Positions 49,892-59,890 of a stretch of DNA of 64,000 bases are shown one piece after another (position 1 is the first letter of the stretch; each line of letters starts with the position of its first letter). The stretch covers positions 186,001 through 250,000 of the forward strand of contig NW_013524651.1 of NCBI RefSeq assembly GCF_000250985.1, in the 5' to 3' direction. The position numbers were made by a program, and so were the translations under genes. Origin of the DNA: Nematocida parisii ERTm1 (Eukaryota > Microsporidia). The notes under the pieces were generated by a model that was not told where the DNA came from, did no database searches, and was given only the letters and a program-made list of their open reading frames with translations.

Positions 49892-50413
49892 ATGGCTTCA
49901 ATAACAGCAGGGCTCCAAAAGATAATGGCAAGACAGAAAAAGAAAATGGAATTGGCAGATAAAAGAATGGAGGAGAGACACATCAAAATAAAAGAAGCAA
50001 TTATATCAAATGACATTGCAAATAGAAATTCAAGAGAAGATGAAGATACAAAGAAAGTCAGAAGAAGGCACCACTCAGAGAAGCCCTTCCGAGGATGTAC
50101 AGAGGAAGAAGCAGAGCATGATTTAGCAGAGATATTCGGTGTAAAATCGGACAAGTACATGCACATCCTGCCAGATGGAAAAACCATGGTTGTCATTAAG
50201 AAACAAGTCATTACAGAGGGAGACATGGTAAGGATAGAAAAAGGGGATTTATTTGAAGTTGGTGTAGTAAAGCACCTTCATAAAGGAGCACTTATTTTGG
50301 CGAGTAAAGACAGAGAAAAGAAATATCCATTGAACAAACTCCTTTCATCAAGATATTCTATACAGCCGTACATAAATAGAAGAAAGGATTCTATATATAA
50401 CTCACCCGCATAA
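49892..50413 (+). CDS. small basic protein with KOW/SH3-like C-terminal segment
   Basis: 173 residues from ATG at 49892. The first 65 residues are a highly charged helix (MARQKKKMELADKRMEERHIKI) ending in KKVRRRHHSEKPFRG. The second half has beta-strand character, with ITEGDMVRIEKGDLFEVGVVKHLHKGALILASKD, which resembles a KOW/SH3-like barrel of RNA-associated proteins. Likely a nuclear or ribosome-associated factor; no firm family. Confidence 0.65.
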   Translation: MASITAGLQKIMARQKKKMELADKRMEERHIKIKEAIISNDIANRNSREDEDTKKVRRRHHSEKPFRGCTEEEAEHDLAEIFGVKSDKYMHILPDGKTMVVIKKQVITEGDMVRIEKGDLFEVGVVKHLHKGALILASKDREKKYPLNKLLSSRYSIQPYINRRKDSIYNSPA

Positions 50414-50884
50414 TCAATCTATCAACAGAAAGTACCCCAATTAAATCTATGATAGGAAATAATAAATGCCTGTATTTTGCTTCTACCCAGAATCTATGTG
50501 AAGTACAAATACTGTTAAAACAACTGAAATTCAATTTCTAATTATTTCTAATAATTTAATAATGTAAATATGGCACTTCTTTACATTTAATTATGTGTTA
50601 ATAAATGCCAAAAACCCTTTCTATATACCATATGGAAGATTACACAAAACAAATAATTTACTATGCCAAAATATAATGGATTATTTAGTATATTATGCAA
50701 TAGTATACTAGTTAAATATATGCGTAATAGAGAATGTAACCCAAAACATCCTGAACTTCTTATCTGATTAGCAGACTATTCTGGATTTAATTTTTAGATG
50801 TATATTCTACAGTGAGCAATTCTCACATTATACTGTGTATAGACTAGTAATACGTCTAGAGCTAATTAGACAGTAAATATTATA
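50414..50884. other. intergenic upstream of the GC-rich RNA candidate
   Basis: 471 AT-rich bases with no gene seen. It may contain upstream promoter elements of the RNA candidate at 50885. Confidence 0.5.
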
Positions 50885-51281
50885 TATTTATGCATGACGT
50901 ACTCACGAGGAGTCACACTACCGCCGCCCTGCTACGTAGTCAAGAGAGAAAAGAGGGCAAAAGGGGCGAGCTCTTTATTGTATTTAAGAAGCGGTCTAAG
51001 CCTGCGCGGACACGGAGTTAAAGGGCGCAGTTGTGTTAGGACTGGCGATGAAATTAAACCGCTGATGCTCCTCTGGGTCTCCTTCTTAAATTATGAGAAG
51101 AACTCCGATTAAATAGTCGGAAGTTGATATACGGATTCAGAGATCCCGGCCGTTTGCCTTGGTGAGATCACCGCGCGCGATGGCTCGCAGACAGATCACA
51201 CTCAGGGGCTCACATCTGAGTCGTGATGTCACCACAATGCATACTGATGGATGGTCTTGTATGATAATAGAATGCAATTTT
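50885..51281 (+). ncRNA. GC-rich island, putative structured ncRNA of about 380-400 nt
   Basis: From about 50894 to 51262 the GC content jumps sharply and no frame looks like protein. Several perfect stems are visible: CCGA/TCGG (51105-51120), CTTCT/AGAAG (51080-51101), GGTGA/TCACC (51160-51171), and ATCAC-CTCAG with CTGAG-GTGAT (51195-51229). Long-range pairing is possible between GGTCT...CTGCG (50993-51006) and CGCAG...AGATC (51186-51197), which would close a central domain as P4 does in RNase P. T-runs at 51278-51281 and 51286-51290 could end a Pol III transcript on the plus strand. Size and structure fit RNase P, MRP or SRP RNA, but I cannot decide among them. Confidence 0.55.
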
Positions 51282-51427
51282 CAAATTTTTAAAAAAATAT
51301 TAAAATTTGCATGGGCAATAATTTTTAATTTAAAAAACTACAACTTAATTTAGAAAAATTAAAAATGATTTTAATTTAAAATATAAATATAAATAGAATA
51401 AGAATAAGAATAATAATTTTTATACCG

Positions 51428-52069
51428 ATGATTGTAGAGAATAAGAAATTATTAATAATAGCCGCTATTGGTGGTGCGCTGATAGGATCATTCATTTTTG
51501 CTTTAAAGCAAATAAATAACAATAAGCATAGTGAAAATATTAATACAACTCAAACAGTAAGTAATAACTCTTTTACTGAAAACCCACATGACTCAACCAT
51601 AGCTCTACCAGAACAGAGCATTCCTTCTACTAAACCATCAGAGTATTTCAATCTTGTAACTATTATTAAAAGACTCTTGTTTTATCCAGATGAAAGCAAT
51701 GATATGCTCGCAATCCAAGCGTTTTACTGGAGTATACAGAACCGCGTTATTGAAATATACGAAAATACAATAACCCATATTAGAATACATATAGACATTC
51801 TTAATAAAAAAAATAAAAATCTTTCAATAGAAGGAAATATAGAACATGCTGCAATCTTAGAAAACAGCCAGGAAAAAAACGAGTGTAAAGAAGAAAATCG
51901 AATAAAACCACAGAATCAGACAACTATAACAGAAATTATGAATGGCATAGAAGAATGTTTAGATGATAACAAAATAGAGACTCCAAAAACTGAAGAACAA
52001 ACCAATTTATATAATATCAAAATAGAGACTCCAAAAACTGAAGAAAAGTCAAAAGACTCCAGAGATTAA
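51428..52069 (+). CDS. hypothetical protein with N-terminal signal anchor and a C-terminal repeat
   Basis: 213 residues from ATG at 51428. The first 27 residues form a signal anchor (KKLLIIAAIGGALIGSFIFAL), followed by an N/T/S-rich linker, a helical domain (about 75-130) and an acidic tail. The tail has two copies of a 16-residue unit, IETPKTEEQTNLYNIK. A third, decayed copy lies past the stop in the next frame (KTPEIKKTNLENM, 52053-52091), so the reading frame may have been cut by a small indel. No family recognised. Confidence 0.6.
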   Translation: MIVENKKLLIIAAIGGALIGSFIFALKQINNNKHSENINTTQTVSNNSFTENPHDSTIALPEQSIPSTKPSEYFNLVTIIKRLLFYPDESNDMLAIQAFYWSIQNRVIEIYENTITHIRIHIDILNKKNKNLSIEGNIEHAAILENSQEKNECKEENRIKPQNQTTITEIMNGIEECLDDNKIETPKTEEQTNLYNIKIETPKTEEKSKDSRD

Positions 52070-52677
52070 AAAAACCAATTTAGAAAATATGCGATTTTTA
52101 TTAACAAGTAGTAGTGTATAATCTCAGATAAAGAGGGTATTGTTAATAACTTTACTATTTTAGAAGGCACAGAAACAAAAAGTAGCGATAATTAAAGAAA
52201 TATAAGAATTCTGGACAAAAATACTATTCTATATAGAGAATATCTAATAGCATACGACTAGAAACACAAAAATATGAATATTATATAGAAAATGATTTAA
52301 TTAATTATTTGGTCAAAGTATTGGTAATCCGATATAACCCAAAATTATTCATTATAATAATTTAGTAATTGCATATTAAAAAATAAATGCACTTTTACAT
52401 ATTTTAATATAAAATTAAATATACAATATTGCTTATTATTACACAATGTTTTATACATTATTATAATTATACACATATAAGACTTTTATACAAGATATAA
52501 TAATACATACAAACCCATAGAAATACCTTCTTTATTACACATTATATAGAAAATACTAAATTTAAAATTAACAATTTCAGACTTACTCTTATCATAGAAA
52601 TATTCTGTAAATCCGCAAATGGAATCAATCGCATAAATTTAAATCATTTCTGATCAAAAATTCATATAAAAAGTAAA
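52070..52677. other. intergenic, AT-rich
   Basis: 608 bases. The first 50 hold the out-of-frame repeat remnant of the preceding gene. The rest contains no convincing gene; a TTATTACACAATG word occurs at about 52437. Confidence 0.55.
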
Positions 52678-52848
52678 ATGACAATAAAAAGAATGCAGCC
52701 CCAGAAAGAAGAATTTGTCATTGACTGTAAATTTAAAGAATTCCTCACAGACCCAGCAGAACACCAAGAGGATAAAAGTATGCTTGAACACTTCACCACG
52801 TACAGAGCGAGTACTAAACAAACAACCTTCTTTACATCTAATATTTAA
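52678..52848 (+). CDS. small conserved-looking ORF, 56 residues
   Basis: ATG at 52678 to TAA at 52848: MTIKRMQPQKEEFVIDCKF and so on, ending YRASTKQTTFFTSNI. Codon use is balanced and GC is higher than in the surrounding spacer, which argues for a real gene. It converges on the Exo84-like gene, with 23 bp between the ends. EEFVIDC recalls the start of ribosomal protein L22e, but the rest does not match, so I give no name. Confidence 0.5.
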   Translation: MTIKRMQPQKEEFVIDCKFKEFLTDPAEHQEDKSMLEHFTTYRASTKQTTFFTSNI

Positions 52849-52871
52849 GTCATACTGTAAATAAATCTGAA

Positions 52872-54164
52872 TTATTTTTGCATTTGCTTGAATACACTTT
52901 GCATGACTTGTTTGTTAAACCCGTATTTACTCTTTAAAATATCCTTTAATACAACATCACCTACGCGCACTGTATACCCATAAGAGTATCCATTATATGT
53001 AAATGCTTTTTTTAATGAGGCAATGAATGCATGGCTGTCATTATTTTCATCTAATGAATCACTGCACATATAAAATAGTCTAAATATATGCTTGGCTGCG
53101 CTTACATGGATGTCCTCTAAATGTATTGCAATGTACCCGTATGCTGCACTCTCTGGGAAGACTGTTTCAATGCCTTTTATGTAATGGTCTAATAGTGTGT
53201 GCACTCTTTCTATAATAGAAGCAATTGGGGCTTTTTTTGAAATTACAGAATCAATTGCTTTTTCTATTATTTTTCCTTCTATCTGGCAGTATATTTTTAC
53301 TGCATCTAAAATACTTTTCTTCTTGAGTATTTTTAATAATGAAGAAGTGCCTTTCCATTGACTTGCTTTGTGCATGGCTAGAATTTCTTTGATAATTTCA
53401 TCATTTGATAGAGATTCGATCGATTCAATTCTTCCTATTTGTAAGAGGTATTTTTTATACTCTATCCCATCCACTTCATTAATGGATATTTCTGATGTGG
53501 CTTCGGATTTGGACTCTTTTGTTTTTGGGGTTTTTTGGGGTTTACTTGCCTCTCTTCCTATTATTTTATTTAGAAGGTATTTTAGAGTGCTTTCTGTCTT
53601 TGTGATTTCAATTCTAATCGGAGGCAGTAATATTATAAGAGAGGATCCTTCAATTGAACATTGTATTTCTTTAATTAGTAATGCATTGTACATTTCCCTG
53701 CCTTCTTGTGTGTTGAGCCCTACTATGATTATATCTTTGCATACTAGAATTATTCCTGTGTAGACTTGTCTGTCTATCACTAGAGTAATATGTTCTTTGT
53801 GTTGAAGTGTGCGCCCCTCTGCAATGGATAAATCTCCCTGCATGGCCTCTACCTCATTCTCTAAATCTCTGTGAAGTTCTGAGTCTAGCTTACTCGTTTC
53901 CCCAGATAATAGAGGCAGGAATAATTCTGGAAGTTCAGATGAAATGCGCTTGGCTTCTGCTACAAGCGCACTGAGCGTATTCAAACCTTCGTATATTTTT
54001 TCTTTCTCGCTAATTATCTCGCACGACAGAGAATCCGCGTGCTGTGAAAGTATCCTTACATGCTGGTCCTTCAGTCGAGAACATTCCCCAGAGGAATCTG
54101 CCAATATCCTACTGAGATACTCATCAAGAGAGAAGTCTGCGCGCAAAAAAGCATCTTCTGCCAT
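52872..54164 (-). CDS. EXO84: exocyst subunit Exo84-like protein
   Basis: 430 residues from ATG at 54164 (MAEDAFLRADFSLDEYLSRI). The N-terminal 110 residues form a long coiled helix typical of exocyst/Vps51-type subunits, followed by a PH-like region (about 120-205: HITLVIDRQVYTGIILVCKDIIIVGLN...LLIKEIQCSIEGSSLIIL) and a helical C-terminal domain. That order (coiled coil, PH, helical rod) is Exo84's. The exocyst tethers secretory vesicles to the plasma membrane. The gene follows the Bre1-like gene on the same strand after only 30 bp. Shorter than fungal Exo84. A different tethering subunit is possible. Confidence 0.55.
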   Translation of the reverse strand: MAEDAFLRADFSLDEYLSRILADSSGECSRLKDQHVRILSQHADSLSCEIISEKEKIYEGLNTLSALVAEAKRISSELPELFLPLLSGETSKLDSELHRDLENEVEAMQGDLSIAEGRTLQHKEHITLVIDRQVYTGIILVCKDIIIVGLNTQEGREMYNALLIKEIQCSIEGSSLIILLPPIRIEITKTESTLKYLLNKIIGREASKPQKTPKTKESKSEATSEISINEVDGIEYKKYLLQIGRIESIESLSNDEIIKEILAMHKASQWKGTSSLLKILKKKSILDAVKIYCQIEGKIIEKAIDSVISKKAPIASIIERVHTLLDHYIKGIETVFPESAAYGYIAIHLEDIHVSAAKHIFRLFYMCSDSLDENNDSHAFIASLKKAFTYNGYSYGYTVRVGDVVLKDILKSKYGFNKQVMQSVFKQMQK

Positions 54165-54194
54165 AAAACTTTTCTATTTATTATTTATATACGC

Positions 54195-55637
54195 CTACAA
54201 ATAGACACTTACAATGTCATTTGGGGTGCAGGTGGTGCCACACAAAGGACAAGTCTTCTGCCGGCTTGCCATTCTTTCATCAATACACGCCCGACACATT
54301 AGATGCATGCATCTCTTGAGTGCTACATTCTTAATATTAGTAGAGCAGAGACTGCATCTAATCATTCCCTGATACAGCTCTATGTCTCTCTGAGAGGACA
54401 GCTTCTTACTTTTCTCTGACTCGTGCAATCTGCTTTGTAAATGCTTGTTTACCTCTGCTAAATCACTTGCAGCTTTTCTCGCAGCTGATAATTCTGCTTC
54501 ATGCTGAACAGATTTTCGTTTATGGTAATTCGCCGAAGACTTTCTTTCTAAATAATCCATCTTGCCCCTTTCTACATCCACCTTTAGTTGGTGTAGTTCT
54601 TCTTGTAATGATTTTATGATTTCCTTGTGATTATTGGACTCTTCTGGAATAGAGATTATTTGTGGTGCACTGTACTTTATCTGGTGCTTTAATTCTGTAA
54701 TTTCTTCTAGTAACAAATCGTTTTTCTTTCCTGTGTCAATGTATTTTCGCACAAGAAATGCTACCTCTTCAAGCCGGTCTATTTCCTTGTTCTCTAGCTC
54801 TTTTATTCGGATGTGGCACTGGTTTGCACACTCCACCCGGTTCTCTGATACATTCTCTAAATCCCTAGTTTGCTCAACTATTGTGGAATTTAATGTCTCT
54901 AAAGCTAGATATAATTCATTTACTCTCTTCTGTAAAATATCCTTTTCTGTACAAATCCTCTCTTTCTCTGCCAGAAGCTCTGATTCTTTCTTGGAAGATG
55001 CCTGGAATATTTCTTCAATTCTCTTTTCTGCTTTCTCCTTCTCTCTGTACGACTCTGCGTCTTTCTTAATAAACTCTTCTATCTTCTCCGTAAGTACTTT
55101 TATGCTTAAAGACAAGTCCTTGTTCTCTTGTTCAAGTGCTTTGACTAGCTTCGTGTAATTAGGAGGAAGCCTACTGGCCATATGTAGAACTTTGCTTTCT
55201 AAGCTATCTATACGATTTATGTGCTCAGATATTTCACTTGCGTCTATTGCTGGAGTAGCCTCTGGCTGGGGCTGCACAGTAACTTCTTTTGCTTGGCTTG
55301 CTCTCTTTCTTAACTGCGAAATGGTCTGCATATGCTGCTGGCAGTTTAGTATTTCTTTCTTAATTATTTCTGGCATCTCTGAATTTACTTTATCTGGGTG
55401 TACATTCTCCAATAGAGAAAGTAACTCGTCCACCTTCACTCTTTCTATTCTTAGCTTTTCGCTCTCTGCATGCTCTGCAACTCTCTTATACTCCTCGATT
55501 TGTGCAAATATTGCATCTATTTTCTTCTGCAGGATGGTTGTGGTCTGTTCCTCATCCCACCAGTTGCCTTCTCCCACAACAGATGCATCGTATGCTATTT
55601 TCTTCAAGGGGGGCACATCTGCTCTTCTTTTTTCCAT
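54195..55637 (-). CDS. BRE1: Bre1-like E3 ubiquitin ligase for histone H2B
   Basis: 480 residues from ATG at 55637 (MEKRRADVPPLKKIAYD); the frame upstream of that is unlikely to be coding. Nearly the whole protein is coiled coil (about 30-420). The C-terminal RING reads CSLCSTNIKNVALKRCMHLMCRACIDERMASRQKTCPLC, and ends NDIVSVYL, which is the distinctive Bre1/RNF20 terminus ('NDLLTVHL'). Bre1 with Rad6 monoubiquitinates H2B during transcription. Fungal Bre1 is about 700 residues, so this is a shortened version. Confidence 0.85.
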   Translation of the reverse strand: MEKRRADVPPLKKIAYDASVVGEGNWWDEEQTTTILQKKIDAIFAQIEEYKRVAEHAESEKLRIERVKVDELLSLLENVHPDKVNSEMPEIIKKEILNCQQHMQTISQLRKRASQAKEVTVQPQPEATPAIDASEISEHINRIDSLESKVLHMASRLPPNYTKLVKALEQENKDLSLSIKVLTEKIEEFIKKDAESYREKEKAEKRIEEIFQASSKKESELLAEKERICTEKDILQKRVNELYLALETLNSTIVEQTRDLENVSENRVECANQCHIRIKELENKEIDRLEEVAFLVRKYIDTGKKNDLLLEEITELKHQIKYSAPQIISIPEESNNHKEIIKSLQEELHQLKVDVERGKMDYLERKSSANYHKRKSVQHEAELSAARKAASDLAEVNKHLQSRLHESEKSKKLSSQRDIELYQGMIRCSLCSTNIKNVALKRCMHLMCRACIDERMASRQKTCPLCGTTCTPNDIVSVYL

Positions 55638-55843
55638 AAAAAAAATTCGGTGGGCTGCGGTATTTATGATCTGCTGATGCGTGCAGGATATTCTGTAAAG
55701 ATGTAAAAATAGCCAAAATCTCTTATTTCGGATTACACAAGGCACTCCTTGAAGTAATTCCTGTCAGACATACATACAAACAAACTAAGCCTAAAGATAG
55801 AATAACAATAGACAGTATTTAATTAACCAGAGCACAATTCTGT

Positions 55844-58800
55844 TTACTTTTGGCTCTTTATCTTTTTGCTGGTCCCAGCTGGTGCCTTTGTTTTTTGCTG
55901 TATTGTAGTTCTTTTGTTGAACATACTTCTATACCATGGGAACACTTTTTGCACTAGATTCTGCACTTTGTTGATAAGTGCTTTTCCCAGCTTGGTTATC
56001 TCAGAGGCAGGCCCATTATACAGTAGAGTGGCTGTGCTGATTCTTTGGAAGTCACTTTCAAAATGCATAATATTTCTGTAGTAATTGCTCTGTGCTCTGG
56101 TTTTTATAAGAGAGAGGGTCATTGGCTCTTTGACTATAGAATAATATTGTGGATACTGCTCCTTGTCCACTTTCTCAAAGAACACAGCAAACTCCTCTGC
56201 TTGCATGATTTCTGCAATTACTGCAAATAGTGCATCCTTCAGCATGCACTTATGCGGAAACTCTGCGCTATAGTCCTGTATAATCTTTGTTGCTTCTTTT
56301 CGCACAAAAAGTGCTTCTTTGTATATATCTGAATCAACCAGATTGTATGTTAGACAGTTTACAAAGACCTGAATAATATCAAACATCACGCACTCAACCA
56401 TAAAGTACTCATTCTCTTCTAGCCGCTTCTTTATCATCTGTAGGTCCAGAGGCCGCCTAACTATTTCTAGATACTTGTACTCTCGCAAGAGATCTATATC
56501 AATGGGAGAAGAGAATATTTTGTGTCTGTCCGCTTCTATTACCTTTTCAACCATCTCAACCAGAATATCCCTTCCTTTTCGGTCCTTGCACTCGCTGTCA
56601 ATTAAACCAAACTCGTGCTGTGTCATGTGAAAGAATGCTGCATACTCTCTTTCAAAGTATGCTTGGAAGTACTTTATTGTACAGTACGAAGATGTATCGT
56701 ACTGCGCCGACTTGAAGTACTCTCTAAATATGTGTGCAGCCATTGCATATATATTGCTCATTCGATAGTCATCTGATTGGTTAAAGAGACAGCGCACTTC
56801 ATTCTTTAAGTGTGTATTTGCCTCCTCATTTGATATTTTTATTTCAACTACACTACCATCAGAAATATTTTCAATAGAGCTCTCTGGTGCCGGCACAGAA
56901 GAAGCATCCTCTCTAGGAGCACTATTGGCTTCCTCTGTTAAAGCGTGTGGTTCATCTGCTGTAGATTTTTTATGGTTTATTTCAATGGTTATGTCATCAA
57001 ACGTAGGAATTCTCTTTTTCTGTTGTGGGTCGGTTTTCTTTGAAAGCTGGGAAATATGCATGCTTGCCTTGCTTTTCTTTATGTGGTCTAAAAGGTGGCA
57101 TGCAGCAATCTTTTGAGGTTTATCCAAGCAGTAGATGGCCCTGTGCGTGTCATTCTCATAAAGTGCATCTACATCTATTTCAGGCGGCGGCTGCACTGCC
57201 TCCTCTACTATAGGCACAGGGGCATCTACTTCTTTTCTTACTTCTTCTGGGACATCTTTCAATGGTATTTTTATGGTCAGTGGCTTGAATAGTTTTATAA
57301 TAAGCTTGGGCAGGGTTTTTACCTCATCATCACTGCTCATGTCGTGCAGTATGGCCTCTTCTACAACGTCTGCCACAAGTTCAGTTGGCTCCATAAGCAG
57401 CCCCTCTATTTCTTCCACTAAGCAATCTATCTCCTCGTCACCTGCAAACATTCTTCCTATCTCCTGTATCTGCGTGACATGCGCTCGGATTTTCTCAAAA
57501 ATGGGAAGAGCTGCACACATCGCAGCATCTTTTATTGTTTTAAGAATCTTTATTCGGACAAGCCTCTCTTCACTCTCTGCCATTTCTATAATAAGCTTAA
57601 GCTGGTCTGGGTGCAGAAGAATCAATGACTCATACGCTGCCATCCTTACCTTATAGAAGTTCTCTGGCAGTGTGTATCGCAAAATTCCTTTGAACGAGAC
57701 TGTAATGCAGCCTTGTATGCTCAGCCGAGTAAATGCTTTAATTGTAGCACATGTGACAATGTTCTGGTGGCTGGGGAATAAAAGGTCCTTTTTTCTGAGC
57801 CTCTCGATTTCCATTACAAATGGCCCTGTATCTAAATATGCATCAGAGCACAGCGCAATTGACAGAGACGTAATGATGTCTGCAATATAGAATGAGTCCT
57901 CAAACTGGTTTCCAGTATTATCATTGTACCGCATAAGATTCAACAGAAACGCAGAAACTACATTCTTTGCCCGAATAATCCGGCCACTTAATGATTTTGT
58001 TGAATCCAGCTGGCACAGCGACATAGACGACGCAATGTTTTTCTGCATAAAGTATGTTCTATACTGCGAAAAGTCATTTGTTTTTACAATTGTTGTGTTC
58101 TGGATACAATGGCTGTTAATAAAGTACTGAACAACCCGCTGAAACCCAAAATACCCTGACTCTTCATTCACGCTTTTCGCCAGAAGTATACCTGCTGCCA
58201 CGCTTACCTTGTAGAACATCTGGGCATCCCCCATCACTCTCTCTAAAATCCCGCAGATTGTTTCACTTGGATTCTTCTGCACACCCGCCAGCGCTTCCAT
58301 CTGCCCATACACGTCTTTCTCACTGACCAGCTGCTCTGCAAACATATAATCTGCCTGCTCTACAACAGACACCTTCATCCACTCCAGGCCCGGGTCTATG
58401 CGTATCCAAAGCAGAGACGCTGACTCTTCTCCCTTCTGCTTTCTTCTTTGACTTCTTTGATTACATGCCAACTCGTGCGTGATTGGAGTGCTCCCTATAA
58501 AAAGAACATGGTCAAGGACCGAGTCTGTTTCGTACACTCGCACGCATATATTCCCTGTAATGTGTCTGTTTGCTTCTGGATGCACTGAGTGAATTTTCTG
58601 CTTGAGAATAATTGAGAATCCACCCGCCCTGCTATTCTGCTCTACCTGCGCTATAACAGTTGGTATACCCGTCCTGTACACATACGCCTCAAAAAGCATT
58701 CTCACATCCTTTCCAGTAATCCCCTTTACAACACGAATCAGGTCCTGTGTCCCAATTGTCCTTGCCTCTAAAACCTCCTTCATAATCTTCTGCATGAACG

Positions 58801-59890
58801 CTCTTGTCAGATTATTCTCCAGGATTTTAATGAATGCCCCAGATTTTTTGATGAAAAATGGCGACTTAAACGTATTTCTGGCCCTGTCCACCGATGACAG
58901 CGGAGGCTCTTCTATATCGTTCTTGTGAATATAATCTATATTTCTGTTTAATTCATACTTTGCCTCATTAACACCCAAAAACATTTCTATAAGATACATT
59001 GACACATACTCAGAAAGACCCGTATACATCCAGTAGTCCTGCTCAGAAATCGCATACGCATGCACACCAAAATACTGCTCTGCCACAATCTTAGTAAGCA
59101 GCTTAATACTTGAGAAGCACTGGTCTATTGCCTCTGGTACTATTATCTGAGAGATATTAAAAATAGCACAGTTCCGACCAATTGACCCTGCTACACTGCA
59201 CATACTAAATACAACATACAGCTTATAGAATGGCAGTTTGTAATCAAGAGCCTGCTGCGCTGCAGAGATCGATGACTTCAGTACTTCTAATGACTCCTTC
59301 CCACCCGCGGCAAATCGATCTGAAAGTGCCTCTGGTATATAAATAGTCACTCTCCCAGACTGCATCTCTTCATACATCCCCCCTGCAAATAAAATATCCC
59401 TGGGCCGGCCGCTGTCTATTTTGTAATGAAACGTCTTTGTTGTCCCTCCATCATATATCCCACTTAGAGTACCACTTGACACCACCTGAAATCCCCTTTC
59501 AAATGACACAATATAGACCATCTCCATACTAAACTCATTATTCGAAAGAATCGGAAACATCCCCTGCGCATGCCCATTAATAGGTTCGCCAGCGAATTCA
59601 ACACATTTTCTGTTAGGTGTGCTGTAGAATGTTATACTTGGATTGTTTTTCTCTGTCTCAAATAATACTCGTATTTTCTCTGTTGTTGAAGGAACCTTCA
59701 CTCCGTCACCCATTTCCACAATCTTCCACATATTTTCGCTGAATATTTCTACCTTCAGTATTTTTAACTGAATCTGTAATATTTCCAGTCTTTCCTCCTT
59801 CTGCAGATTCACATGAAAAATGCTTGTTCCTGTGCACCGCCTTTCTCCCGTGCTTAAATGCAAGATATTCTTCTGGTGAGTTACATTCAT
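55844..59890 (-). CDS. TAF2: TFIID subunit TAF2 with two C-terminal bromodomains
   Basis: 1348 residues from ATG at 59890 (MNVTHQKNILHLSTG); the upstream non-ATG extension is not used. The first 480 residues are the M1-aminopeptidase-like core of TAF2, opening SIFHVNLQKEERLEILQIQL and with the TAF2 block KIVAEQYFGVH...YWMYTGLSEYVSMYL. The zinc-binding HExxH is absent, as in other TAF2. A HEAT-like helical region follows (about 560-870). Residues about 1115-1200 and 1225-1320 look like two bromodomains (YKYLEIVRRPLDLQMIKKRL and QYPQYYSIVKEPMTLSLIKTR). Basic C-terminus. TAF2 binds the initiator; bromodomains would read acetylated histones. Confidence 0.85.
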   Translation of the reverse strand: MNVTHQKNILHLSTGERRCTGTSIFHVNLQKEERLEILQIQLKILKVEIFSENMWKIVEMGDGVKVPSTTEKIRVLFETEKNNPSITFYSTPNRKCVEFAGEPINGHAQGMFPILSNNEFSMEMVYIVSFERGFQVVSSGTLSGIYDGGTTKTFHYKIDSGRPRDILFAGGMYEEMQSGRVTIYIPEALSDRFAAGGKESLEVLKSSISAAQQALDYKLPFYKLYVVFSMCSVAGSIGRNCAIFNISQIIVPEAIDQCFSSIKLLTKIVAEQYFGVHAYAISEQDYWMYTGLSEYVSMYLIEMFLGVNEAKYELNRNIDYIHKNDIEEPPLSSVDRARNTFKSPFFIKKSGAFIKILENNLTRAFMQKIMKEVLEARTIGTQDLIRVVKGITGKDVRMLFEAYVYRTGIPTVIAQVEQNSRAGGFSIILKQKIHSVHPEANRHITGNICVRVYETDSVLDHVLFIGSTPITHELACNQRSQRRKQKGEESASLLWIRIDPGLEWMKVSVVEQADYMFAEQLVSEKDVYGQMEALAGVQKNPSETICGILERVMGDAQMFYKVSVAAGILLAKSVNEESGYFGFQRVVQYFINSHCIQNTTIVKTNDFSQYRTYFMQKNIASSMSLCQLDSTKSLSGRIIRAKNVVSAFLLNLMRYNDNTGNQFEDSFYIADIITSLSIALCSDAYLDTGPFVMEIERLRKKDLLFPSHQNIVTCATIKAFTRLSIQGCITVSFKGILRYTLPENFYKVRMAAYESLILLHPDQLKLIIEMAESEERLVRIKILKTIKDAAMCAALPIFEKIRAHVTQIQEIGRMFAGDEEIDCLVEEIEGLLMEPTELVADVVEEAILHDMSSDDEVKTLPKLIIKLFKPLTIKIPLKDVPEEVRKEVDAPVPIVEEAVQPPPEIDVDALYENDTHRAIYCLDKPQKIAACHLLDHIKKSKASMHISQLSKKTDPQQKKRIPTFDDITIEINHKKSTADEPHALTEEANSAPREDASSVPAPESSIENISDGSVVEIKISNEEANTHLKNEVRCLFNQSDDYRMSNIYAMAAHIFREYFKSAQYDTSSYCTIKYFQAYFEREYAAFFHMTQHEFGLIDSECKDRKGRDILVEMVEKVIEADRHKIFSSPIDIDLLREYKYLEIVRRPLDLQMIKKRLEENEYFMVECVMFDIIQVFVNCLTYNLVDSDIYKEALFVRKEATKIIQDYSAEFPHKCMLKDALFAVIAEIMQAEEFAVFFEKVDKEQYPQYYSIVKEPMTLSLIKTRAQSNYYRNIMHFESDFQRISTATLLYNGPASEITKLGKALINKVQNLVQKVFPWYRSMFNKRTTIQQKTKAPAGTSKKIKSQK

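Noticed and set aside
50894-51112. 72-codon plus-strand frame in the GC-rich island
   Set aside because: No protein-like features; the stretch is better explained as structured RNA.
52678-52848. Small ORF as ribosomal protein L22e
   Set aside because: Only the FVIDC word fits; the rest of the 56 residues lacks the L22e core, so I kept the ORF but not the name.
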